Below the pieces are notes generated by a model. The model saw nothing but the letters and a program-made list of their open reading frames with translations, made no database searches and was not told the origin of the DNA. Of a DNA stretch of 64,000 bases, positions 36,294 through 47,800 are shown one piece after another. The position numbers were made by a program, and so were the translations under genes. The DNA is taken from positions 63,046,763-63,110,762 of the forward strand of contig JARDYH010000007.1 of the NCBI GenBank assembly GCA_029215795.1. The letters run 5' to 3'. Within the stretch, counting starts at the first letter, position 1, and each line of letters begins with the position of its first letter. The stretch comes from Anniella stebbinsi. Lineage: Eukaryota; Chordata; Lepidosauria; Squamata; Anniellidae.

Positions 36294-36336
<43 letters not shown>
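36294..36336. repeat. (AAT)n microsatellite inside the provirus
   Basis: About fourteen ATA/AAT units lie in the protease remnant. Confidence 0.95.
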
Positions 36337-36337
<1 letters not shown>

Positions 36338-36399
36338 TTATTTATTACCCAATCTCTGATATGTGCTGAACACATGAAACGCTTCTCCCTCTATTCCTT

Positions 36400-39018
36400 C
36401 TATCAACCTTCTTTTCTCTCTATTCACATCCTCTTCCTTCACCTGGGGCAACATTGAGTATGTAGCTCCCCATGCCAACCGATCCCTGGATTTTTTTTCC
36501 GCCCCCTGCCTCTATTTTGACCAATGGAGCCTCTTCAATTGCTGTCAGCAACTGGGTCGTGGGGGCAATGGATCCGGGCCACCTTCAACATGCTTCTTCT
36601 CTATCACCGGAGGAACCAACACTCTGGCTCTTCTTTCTTTCTACTCCTTCGCCTTATTTCAGTCATCCAGGGGGCCTTGGCTTCCCCCCTCTGTCAGTTT
36701 TCTAACCCAGTTCTTGCTTGAGCTGGTAGACTTTGGTTTGATCCACCTTGTGCACTGAAGCAGCCATTCCATGTAAAATCAGCCTGCGGTAGCATTCCAG
36801 GCTTGCTCTGCCATCTAGGATATGTGGTTCTCAGTTTGGAATGCTGCGTGGCACAGCCAATGTTGCTGTTGGAACGCTTGGGTCCAGTTTCTTTTCCCCA
36901 AATTCTCTTTTGGTTGCTGCTTCTTGCGAGCGGAGGTGACGGGGAGAGAATTCTTTGGCTCCATGCAGCTTTTCTAGAGCATTGCTAGCTTCCTGAAGGA
37001 CCTTTGCTATAACCAGGGCGTCCTCTCGGCTATTCACTCCCAATTGCTCATTATGGAGCCCATGGATGCCAATCTCTGAAGCTAGCAATGGGTTGGTTGT
37101 GCTTGGTGTGGCAAGGCTTCCTCGCGCATGCCCTTGTGCCCTAGCAAGATCCAACCACTGGGGGGTCATTGCAGCTTGCTCCCTGCCATCCTGGGTTTAA
37201 AGCCGGCTGGACTGCTGCCACATGGCTCGCTAGCCCACCAGAGGAAGATCAGAGCCCCCCTCCTTGTGGCTTCTGCCAGGATGTTTGGGATGTAGGGCTT
37301 GCCTGCAGTTACTGGCTTGCTTCTTGGAGAATCTTTGCAGTCGCTGCTGCTGCGCCTCTCTGCCCTCTCTTCCTCTGTTCCCCGCCACCAAGCCCATGGA
37401 TTTCAACTTTTAAAACTGCTTGGGGAGAGAGCAGGGCTCGTGGGGCAAGGCTTGCTTTTGAGCGTTGCTGGGGGCTGGCAGGATCCAGCCATTGGGATGG
37501 ATCTCTCTGTGCTGCTCTTGCCAGCCCGGGTTGTAAGCTGGCTGGCCAGGAACCTCTTTGGATGCCCCACTGCTTCTATTTTGTGCATTCTAACTTACAT
37601 TCAATCTTCTAAACTCCAGTTTATTAATCCCTCTGCAAAGTGAGGCTTATCTGACCCAAAAGCAGACAAAAATCCCCATGCAGTCACCCATCTGTTGATC
37701 AGGGTTCTTATACAGAATTCAAAAAGACACATGTCACAAATCCCTACACCTGCCCAAACGTAACTCAGTTCATTTCTATGGGGCACCGCCCTTGCCACGT
37801 TGCAAACATTGCTTGCCCAGGTCTCTTTCAAAATGTCAGGTAGACTAGTTTTTTCCCTCTTCCCCGCCTTAAAAAATAAAATAAAAAAAGAACCGGCCAG
37901 GACAGCTGTGGCTATTCTTTCTGTCTATCTCTGTGCTGATGGCCCATTGCCTCAAGGCAGAGCCGATACTTCTCAGGAACAAAAGGATTCCTTTAAGTAC
38001 ATAAACCGGTCCAGTAGGTCTTAATTACCTCTTTAAGTACTGTCCTTTGTTGCTGGCAACTGAGCCAGAGGAAGGAAGAAGTGGGGGGCGTGTGCCACAG
38101 ATCGTTGTGGTGGAAGGGGTACCTGGACAAGTGCGGGGGCGTAGGGAGAGGGTAAGTTGTCCCATCCCTCCCACTCTCAGTTCCCCGTCACCATTGCTTT
38201 ACACGAGTGTAATTTACACTACTGAAGCCATAAAGACTGGGTGGCTGAATAGCTTGAGCCTGCGATATTCAGCTCTCTTCCCCCCACCCTCATCTAATTC
38301 ATATAACAATACAAAAAATATACAATAGCTTTTGAACTTCCCTCCTTTCTCAAGGAGGGAGGAATCTCTCTTTCCCACACTGGGGTCTACTTTTAAACTG
38401 CTCCCAACTATGTATCAATGTAAGGCAATTGATCCCACATCCTCATTTCAATAACATAGTCATGCACATTTCCCACCACTTTCGGATCCCAAGTTTCCCC
38501 TTTTGACCACCCACATCCCACAAAAGACGTCCAAACAAAATTACAATACTTGATCAAGTCTCCCTTTTTCAAATCTCCCCCACCCCCGCAAAATGACTTG
38601 TAGTTGCGCAATACACAGTCAAGGGGGGGGGTCTCCTCCTTCTGAGTGGTACGCTTAGCCCCTACCTTCCTACCTAACACACACACACACCTTGGCAGAT
38701 TAGAACAGTCTTTTACGCTGCTCCTCTGCCCAAATGGGAACTAGCCTTAGCGCTAAAGGGAGCCCCCCAAAAGTGCAGCCTAGAAAAGATGAGCTGAAAA
38801 CGTACCGTGTATCAGAGGACGGGTGGGGAGCAAACGGAACGCCGACGCCCCTACCTAAATTCCGCAGCCTCTGGGTCTTTCGGTTTTCTGGTACCCTGTT
38901 TAGCCATGATCCTGGCCAGAGACCTGAGCTCCGAGGAGTGGAGGGGAAATTCCCGTCCAAGGCGCCTGTTTTTCTCCCCGGAGGTAGCAGTTCCCTTTCC
39001 AGTCCACAGGTCACCAGG
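36400..39018 (-). other. Proviral leader and presumed gag region
   Basis: By position this stretch should hold the leader and gag. Reading frames at 36831-37169 and 38700-39014 are open, but I recognise no major homology region or zinc knuckle. Heavy decay or unusual gag sequence would both explain this. Confidence 0.35.
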
Positions 39019-39036
39019 GTCCTGCCGCGGTCGCCA
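39019..39036 (-). other. Primer-binding site, tRNA-Arg-like
   Basis: On the minus strand, two bases after the 5' LTR end, lies TGGCGACCGCGGCAGGAC. Its complement ends CGCGGTCGCCA, which fits a tRNA with acceptor arm GACCGCG, a G discriminator and CCA, as in Arg tRNAs. Confidence 0.6.
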
Positions 39037-39038
39037 GC

Positions 39039-39775
39039 TGTTGCATAAATTATGCTATTCCCAAGTGTCCAAAGTCCAGATATGAAACACTTGACGAAAG
39101 ACCTCCTGAAGCTTTGGAAACTAATTTATTATTCTGCGCAGAATAGGTGACCTCCGGACGCTAACGCTGCTTTCCAGAGGCACACCACACCAAGGTTCAA
39201 ACAATGCTTTTAGACTCCAAAAGTTACATGTCATCAGCCCTCATCCTATTGGTTTATAGCCCCAATGACGACATTTGGCCAACTCTATTTTACTCTCGAG
39301 TAGTCCCGAGTAGTGGCCAGATGTGGCGTTGCATTGCCATGTGCGATTTTACTTGTACCCAGAGATGCTTTGCAACGTCCCTTCACTTCTGTCATTCCCT
39401 TACATGGTCATTTTGTCCCTCTCCAGGTGTGCTATGGTCACATCTGGATGAGTCACACTCCTGGTTCCTCTAAGTCAGGTAGCCTATGTGCGTCCCTGAT
39501 TGTGTATAATGGAGTCTGACCTGGAGAAGAAGGAGCAATGGCGACTTTGACAAGCTCCTAGTTCTTGTGCTGCTAAATCACTTGCAAACAGCTTGACTTT
39601 TGCAGAAATGGATACAATGGACAGGCAGTGGGGAATGGGGCTTTGGGGTGCTGTGTGTGGACGGTTTGGGTGTGCGTATCAGCAAACACATGTAGGATGC
39701 GTGTAAGATGCGTGTCAGGGGAAATGGACATGTTTTGGGGTGCAAATCATAGAACTGTTCAGATTTTTTACAACA
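39039..39775 (-). repeat. 5' LTR of endogenous retrovirus
   Basis: This 737-base partner of the LTR at 32296-33014 has the same TGTTG...CAACA ends. It differs from its partner by scattered C/T and G/A changes, one replaced section near 39560-39605 and one fewer copy of a GTAAGATGC unit. Confidence 0.92.
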
Positions 39776-39859
39776 TGGGGATGATGGGAGTCGTAGCGGA
39801 TTTGACACAGCCTCGCAAAGCACCCCGGATGGCCCTGGAGCATTTGGCTGGCCTGTCTT

Positions 39860-39935
39860 GGATTGCTGCATTGAGCAGGGGGTTGGACTCAATGGCCTTA
39901 TAAGCCCCTTCCAACTCTACGATTCTGTGATTCTA
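39860..39935 (+). repeat. CR1-type LINE 3' end
   Basis: The stretch contains GGGGGTTGGACTCAATGGCC, then CCCCTTCCAACTCTACGATTCTGTGATTCTA, the classic CR1 tail. It interrupts the right half of the fold-back element. Confidence 0.8.
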
Positions 39936-39999
39936 GTCCAACCCACTGGAGGGCACCAGGCTGGGCAAGGTAGATTAGTATTATTGCTATTTCCGATAC

Positions 40000-42900
40000 C
40001 GCTGCCCACTTCCTCTATTTCTGCTACAGTTCCACTGCATGTTCTCTGTAGGAGTGGCCCTGTTTGTACTCTGTACTGCACCAAAAACAACCAAGCATTT
40101 CAGGGCACCTCAAAACCTTCACAAATTCAGGGCTTTTACCTTCTGTCTGCCCTACAAAAGTTTTGTGCTGCAACCAACGTGTCTTTTGGACGCAGCAATA
40201 ATGGGGACTTTGGGGCTTTTCTAGATCACACCAGTACAATCATCCAGTGGAGACGATTGTTGCCATGTTTGGATCCTGAGGCAGGATGCCTTTTACTGGG
40301 GCAGGAGGGTGGGAGGCAGGCAGGTCTGGCCTGTCGCGCCCAATCCACCAGGAAAGTCCTCCTGTGCTGCTCAAACCCCGTTGGAAGGAACGAGAGATGC
40401 GTAAGGGCATGGGAGGGCCAGTGTCCTCTTGATGTGTTGGACCGTAGCTCCTGGCATTGGTTATGCTACTTGGGTGAAGAAACACTGGTGCGCACAGCCC
40501 GCATGGCCAGCCAAATGCTCCAGGGCCGTCCGCGGTGCCTTGCGAGGCCGTGTCAAACCCCTGGCCCTCCTAGCCAGGTGAGAAGCTGAACAGGTGTGCT
40601 TCGAGGCCAAGAGAAATCCTTGCTGATAAAGGGTGGTCAATAAAGAGATGTGGGCAGCAGTCCAGCTGGGGCCCAGAAGAGGAGAGGAGCATCTTGGCAG
40701 TAGGACCCAGGCCTCAGTCTGAAGGGAGCTGGGAGGGGCTGAAGCAGGCTGTGGGGCACCCCAGAGCAGGTCTGGGGGGCCATGTGGCCGCTGCAACTGC
40801 TATTCCATCACCACTCACCATTGGCTGCCCTGGCTGTCGGCAAACACGGGAGGGTTGTGAATGCAAGATGCCAACAGTGGGGTCACCCCACACAATCCCC
40901 CGAAGGAGGCCCGGTGATGACAGGCACAAGCCTCGCCTGGAGGCACCCAACAGGCCAAAGACCCTTCGCACATGATGGTGTGCGCTCCTCCCCATCCACC
41001 TGCTTCCGCCCCTGCCCTCCTTTGGGCCAGTTAGGGGGCGGGAGACATGTTGCATAGCACCCTCTGGGGCAGGATCCCCAGCCCCTCCTGCAACAGCGAT
41101 TGAGCTGGTGCCCAGTGGCTGCAAAGTACCTGCAACGTGCTTCTCTCCAGAGATACTGGATGGAGGCTGAAGTGCCAGCCTTTGGATGTGCCCTCTCCCC
41201 TCAAAACAAAGTGAGAGGGAAGGGCCAGGGAAACATGGAGAGGGAGACGGAGATCATGAGGCAGGAATCCCGGATGTGTGGCTGGGGAAGAGGGCAAGTG
41301 GGAATCCAGAAGGGGAAGATGTCATTCCCCAACCCCCCAACCCCCGTCCCAATCCCACCTCTGTCCTGAGTGCTTCAGCAGCTGTGGCAGAACCTGCCCT
41401 GAAGCCTGTTCCAGGCGCGTCTTCTAAACTGATGGGTCTCCCCAGTGGGCCCGGTTAGACCTGCAGGCCAGCGGTTCCTCTCCCTGTTCTAAAGCCATTG
41501 GAGGGATGGGGAGTGTGTGTGTGTGTGTGTGGGGGGGGGGTTATAGCTGCCATTTCCTTTGCAGTCCTGGACAGATGTTGTCCCAGGCAGGATCGACACG
41601 ACTGCTTTATAACGGTGTGGAAGTGCACTGACAACCGCTGGGGCCCAGGCCACATGGGCCACGTGCCATTTCCAAACCGCTTTCAACGTGTTCTCTCCTG
41701 CTTGGTGTCGATCTGGCCCAACTTTGCACATTCGCTGTTTTGTTTTAATACTTCATTTTCATAAAGAGATTTGGGACATTTGTAACGTTCACGGATGCTT
41801 CTGCAGTCAGTCCAGTTGAACAACAAAACCCGTGCAAACTCTTATCTCAAGTCCTTCTGAGAGAGGGGAGGGGCTTAAAAAACACCACCACCATCCTAGC
41901 CAACTACTATTTTTTGTCCCCAGAAATCTCCCACACAGAGTTCATACACCTGCACAAATATAATGCTAAATAAATACCTGGCAAGGTCAGGGCTGTGAAC
42001 TATATTAAGGTGGGACACAGAAACTGTCTCCCACTGCAAGGGAACAGCAAAGGTAAAGAGCCATAACCCTTTATTAACATAGATTTCATTTGAGCTGGAT
42101 TTGAGTTTTCTCTGGGCATGAGGTTCCTCAACTCCACATAACGTACAGAGCAAGGAAATCACGAGGCTGTGGGTTCTCAGGTGCCATTGTGAACTTCCTG
42201 CCCCTTAGGGTTTGCCTGGGTAAAGGGAACAGGGTGTAGCCAACCCAATGGTGGGTCTCCATAGTTCGCTGTAGGCACATTTGCCTGTTCCTGCTTGTTT
42301 GGCTGGGCCAAACCTCCTAATTATGGGGTAATGAGGACGGAAGGCTGCCTATGAACATAGCGGCAGGGTGGGTGGGTGGGTTTGCATGCCCACCTGGCTT
42401 GTGCTTGACCGGAGTGCCATGTAAGGCAAAGGACAAGGGATCCCAAAGAAGGAAGATGAATGCCCGAGGCCCCTTCCCCTTCATCCTCACCTTTAACATC
42501 CCAGAAACAATAATGTCTTTCACTGGGGGAAGGTGACCTTTATAGAGGTGTGTCTGAAAGAAGAACGCTGTGGTGGAAGTCATCTCCAGCAGGATCCATT
42601 CCTGCACCAGGTAAGAGTGGCCAGGGACTTTAGAGGCTGGATAAGGGAAGAGATGGCGGCCTGGAGGTCTGAGGGTGGTGAGCGTGAAAAGCCGAGCTGG
42701 AGAGATCTAGGGGGCAGGACAGACGGGCTTGGTGGGTGCTGCTATAAAACCAGAGGGAGAAGCAGCCAGAAACAAGGTGGAGCCTTGGTCTTCTTAAGAT
42801 TGATGTGCGTGGAAGACTTCCAGGGAAGGACGCTGCAAAGCCCCCTCCCCACCCTTTCTATAACTGCTCCTTTCCCTGGCTCAGACCCTCTTTTCTTTCT

Positions 42901-44800
42901 GAGCTCTGGGATGTGCAGAATTTGTGGCTAGCTAAAGCGGTCTGTGGGCCTCCTGACATGTACACTGGGCCTCATGACCTTTGCTTGGCAGTATTGAATT
43001 CTGAACTTCCCAATTTGGGGAGTCAGGAAGGCTCCAGTGCTCCCAGTCAAAAGGCCTTGTGCACCAATCCCATCTTTTCCTCCTTAGCAGATTTTCTTCT
43101 GGTAAGAAAAAAGATGGAAGACACGGTGCAAAAACACAGGAGGGTTACAAATGGAAGACGATGCCTCACCCCCACCCACCCCACGCCCCTAAAGCTCTGC
43201 AGAAGAGGCAGGGCGGTGGTGGAATCAAAGCCTCTTCTGGAAGCCCTGACTCATTACCTTTGCACCCAATCGTAATATTGTTGTGCTATGTCAAAAATGC
43301 ACCGTTATGTGTTATTTATTAACAGCTGCACATATAGCCATTAACTCTAAGTGGGGGGAAATTAATCCACCTTGGATGGCTGGTGAACAGCCAATCCTTT
43401 ACACACAACTCAGCTTTGCTTGGGTCCAGATGTAATTCCGCCCCACTAAGCACTGAAACAGCCAGAGAGCTCCCAGGCAAAGGCAGAGGACCTGAAGCCC
43501 AGGGAAGAGGCGAAAAGCAGAGTGTGAGGTTCAGCATATATGCTGGAATTGACCGATATCGTTAGGTCGAGAGAAGGAAGAAACGAGCAACCTGATTCCA
43601 TGGAGAAATGGAGTCCGTTTATCATGGATTCAAATGATAGCTTGAGATAAAGAAAAACCTGTTGCTCTATTGGGCATATTATGAAATAATCTTATCAAAA
43701 GGTTATTGTTTAAGATATGAGCAATTTTATGTTATTATAATGAAAGCCTGTGTTGTTTGTTCCTTTCTTTGCTCTTTTTATTCCTTTTTTCCCCTGGCAT
43801 TAATTCAAAAAAATATAATAATTTCCAGAGAGGGAGCCATGTCAGCCTGTTGCAGCAAAAACAACAAAGATTCTTATGGTACCTTAAAGGACTATCAAGT
43901 TTATTATCAGAGCAGATCTTATTTACTTTGTTTGGAAACCTGCTGGGGTTGGCTTTTTCTTTTGGAAAAGAACATAAAAAGAAAAAGTGTATAAATAAGT
44001 GGCATTGAAATGCGAAGGTGTTCCTCCTGGGTTATAGGGGGAAATGTGTATATGTTTGGCAGCGTTTCAGAAATACTTGGGCAGGTCATGCCACCAGTCC
44101 TTAAGGAAGTGGCCCACTGCTTAGCTTGCTCATGCCCCAAGCAAGCATAGCTATTTTCCTCTGCCAGGTGCAGATGGGAGCTGAGGCTGGGACGCTCCTA
44201 AACTTCTTCACATCTGACTTTCTCCCAGGATGGTAGAATTCCAGATTACCTGCCGTTGTTTCCAAACTGGAATCAAGGCATTAGGATCCCTCCTCTGTTC
44301 CTCCTTGAGTTCTCAAATGTTGTTCGGAGCACCAGCCCTGTGCTGTGTGACACAGTTATTCCCTTGTGTCTCCGCCTCTCGTCTCCATGATCCGTGCACA
44401 GATGTGCTAAAGCAACCGTGATGCGATTGCATGTCCAGTTACATCAAGGTTCTTTTCGTGTTTTGCCAGTGTGGTGCAAGAGCACATGTGCAGGCAGCAG
44501 AGCAAAAGACTCTCCATGCTGCCCCATGCCTACCATCATGCCAAGGCTTATTCTTATTGCTTTGGGCAGAGTTTTATCAATGTGCAACACAGGCATATTG
44601 GTAACAAGGGGGCGGAGGTGGGAGGCCTGTGGAGAGGCCACTGAGCTGAAGGCACTGAGAGCTGTGGAAATCTGTGCATGCGCCAGTTCCAGAATCCATC
44701 CCAGAAATCCTCCCAGTCAAACCAGGAAGAAGAGAGGAACCAGGGAGAGCACATCACTTCTCCCCGGGGAGGTACCCAACAGGCCATCTCTGCATCCTTC
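40000..44800. other. Intergenic stretch upstream of DNASE1
   Basis: No conserved coding block was recognised. It contains a (GT)n run with G-tract at 41513-41540, and AT-rich sequence at 43600-44000. A repeat near 43825-43900 has the phrase 'gtcagcctgttgcagcaaaa' followed by TGGTACCTTAAAGGACTA; a related copy lies at 62935-63040. An untranslated first exon of DNASE1 may lie near the 3' end. Confidence 0.45.
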
Positions 44801-44821
44801 TCCCCGTGCAGGGCAAGGACG

Positions 44822-47800
44822 ATGAAACCAACGCTGCTGCAGATGCTCCTGAGCCTAGCTTACCTCCTGCAGGCCGCCCTCGCCTTGAGAATTAGCGCTT
44901 TCAACATCAAGACATTTGGGGACAGCAAACTGTCCAATCCGGCCATCACGGACCTCATTGTCAGCGTGAGTCAATCGGGCTTCATCTGAGGAGAGACGTG
45001 CAGTGGAGCTTTTACGAAGAAACAGGCTTTTAGCCCATCCTTATGGATTTTGCAAACATGGTCTGCAGAGCAGCCCTGCCCACCCTGGCACCCTCCAGGT
45101 GTGTTGGACTACAACTCCCAGAACCCCCCAATGTGGTTCTGGGAGTTGTAGTCCAACACATCTGGGGTGTACCGGGCGGGGGCAAGGCTGCTCTGCAGAA
45201 TCTTGAACATTTTCCTCTTCCGGTTAGCAATCTGGCTGGGATCAGTGGGGGCTGGTGGTTTCACTTTTGTTAGGGGTGTGAATCCATTCAGGGTTTCAGT
45301 CAGAACCAGACAAAACTCTAAAAGAGCTATACAAGGTGCTGAACCCATTTTGAGGGGCTGCGAATCCATTCTTGGTTTTAGTCGGAACTCTAAAAGAGCT
45401 ATACCATGTGCTGAACCTTGTATAGCTCCTTTAGAGTTTTGGCTGAAACCAAGAATGGATTCACACCCCACTACATCCAGAGTCACCAGCTTTCATTGGT
45501 TGGAGTCATTGGTTGCCTTTCATTTCATCTCAGACATTTGCAGCAGACACAAGAGCATCCCAGTCTCTGCACAGTGTCCACTTCCTGCTCTTCGGTCTAG
45601 ATCCATGCTCAGGGCTCAGCACTAGTGAGCTCCACTCTGCTTTGTGCCCCTCCAGATTGTCTCCGCGTACGACATCACCCTCATCCAAGAGGTCCGAGAT
45701 GCGGATCTGAGCGCAGTCAAGAAAATGATGAGCCAACTCGGCCGGTGTGTCTCTTCTTAAAGGTTGCCAGAAATGGGGGGGGGGGATGTCCACAAAGCCC
45801 AATCAGAAGGCAGGGCAGGGCAGGGCAGGGAGGGTGGGTGGGTTCATATGTCCAGGCCAAGGGGATTTGGGCCCTGTGGCGGAGGGGCCTTTTCACCCGC
45901 ATACCCTCAGAAGGGCAAAAGACGGCCGCTCTTCAAAGGCCAAAAGCAAATAGACGGCGAATCCTGGTGCTTCCAGGTGAGCCTTTATGGCACCATGGGG
46001 ATTTAATGGGGGCCCAGGCAGTGTCATCCACTGAGCAGAATAACCCTCCTGCGATTCTCCATGAAGGAGAGAAAGACCACGTAGTACCTTCCGATGGCTC
46101 GCCTCCTGCCTGGAGGAACCTCCCCTCTCCCCTATCCTTGGGTCCTTTATTTGTCAAAAGCCCAAAATGCGAAGCTCCCTTCCTCCCCCCCCCACTCACT
46201 GGCCACTCTTCCCCAGGGCGTCACCAGATCCACACAGCTATGTGGTCAGCAAGCCTTTGGGTCGCAACAGCTACAAGGAACAGTACCTCTTCATTTACAG
46301 GTGAGGCCATCAACGGCAGGCCAGGATGGGACCAGGCGCAACAGCCGAGCTGACTTAGACAGAGTCAGACCCTGGGTCCCTCTAGGCTAGTCATGTCCAC
46401 ACTGACCGGCAGCCGCAGTGGCTCACCAGGGTTTCAGGCAGGAGTTTTCCCAGCCCTTCCTGGCGATGCTGCCGGGGATCAAACCAGGGACCTTCCGCAT
46501 GCAAACCAGGGTCTCTGCCACAGAGCCACGGCCTGTCTTGGGTCTAGAGACGATGTCCTGGATGGCTTCCCTCTCCTTCCCTCTAGTCTGCCCATTTCGC
46601 TCTGTGGCCAGAACACCGGCCACGGCCGCATTCCATGCCAACAATTCTAGATCATCCAATTAGCATAAATTATGCAACTTACACATCATTCAGGCAAAAC
46701 CGCCAATGTGGCTATGTCAGAATGTGAAATTCAGCCCCACCCAAAAAAGCAACCCTTTTTTTGCCTCGTTTCTGTATTCTTGAAGTGCTTGAGCACTGAT
46801 CCATTTCCGCTCTCTCCACCTTTGTTGCAGCTTTGGGTCATTTTTCTAGTTGTTTCTTTTCCCATTTTTATTGCTTTATTTGCTTTGCTCTTAGTTGCCT
46901 TGGGCATTTGGGTGGGAAGTTAGGAAAGCAAGCGTATTCGTAAAGGGAATGACTGTGCACTTGCCCTCGGAGCGTCTGGCTCACTAGCCTGGGCTTCTAA
47001 ATGCCCCTTGCTGGTCCCCTCCCCTCCTGACAATGATGCCCAACCCCTGAGCCCAGTCCCCAGGTCCTCTGCCATCTGGGCTGCTGCTGCTGCTGCTGCT
47101 GCTGCTGACCCCAGCCTTAGGCCTTCTTCTGGGCAAGTGGGGGCAAAAGCCCCTGCGTGCCTCTGCTGCAACAGTGGCTACTTCTCGTCACTGCAGGCAG
47201 GACAAGCTCTCCCTCGTAGACAGCTACTACTACGATGATGGCTGTGAGGCCTGTGGAAACGACACCTTCAGCAGGGAGCCCTTCATTGTGAAATTCGCTG
47301 CACCCCAGGCCGGTGAGCAGCCTCCCTCTGGGCTGCCTGGGAACTCAGCCGGCCCTGGGACAGAGCACCCCAGGGAGAGGAGCCCTGAGAACGGGGCCCA
47401 GGGACTGGGGTTCCTCGGGTCACAGGCTTTCAAGGGAGGTGGGCGAGCAGGCCAGCCCGGAAGGAAGGCTGCTGCTGGAGCCAGAGGTCCTGGACGCAGT
47501 GGAGAGGCAGCGAGGGAGCTCTCCGCTGGGAGCACAGGACAAGGGGCAGGAAGTACCAGCGCCAGTCAGCCGCCAACGGAGGGGCCTTGCAGGCAGCCCA
47601 GCCCAGCCTTTCCCAACTGGGAAGGTGGTGGTGGTGGAGGAGGAGGAGGAGCCCTGCCCCGTTCCGATTTGGGGAATTGATGGCTGGGATGATGCCACAG
47701 GGTGGGTGCAGGTGGGTGTGAGACCTCCCCAGCTGTGCATTTGTGGAGGGGGGCAGGGCTGTGACTTGCACATGGTCATGGCTCTCTGTGTGTGGGGCTG

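Larger units (their letters stand above)
32296..39775 (-). mobile_element. Degenerate gammaretrovirus-like provirus
   Basis: Two LTRs enclose a 6.0-kb interior, and TGGG is duplicated at 32292-32295 and 39776-39779. The 4-base duplication and the pol motifs fit a class I (gammaretrovirus-like) element. In minus-strand order I see a primer-binding site, a long unrecognised leader and presumed gag region, then protease, reverse transcriptase, RNase H and integrase remnants in several frames, and the 3' LTR. Less than 1 kb separates the integrase end from the 3' LTR, so no full env can be present. Frame changes, stops and deletions show that it is not functional. The LTRs differ at scattered transitions and a few indels, so insertion is not very recent. 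Confidence 0.92.
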
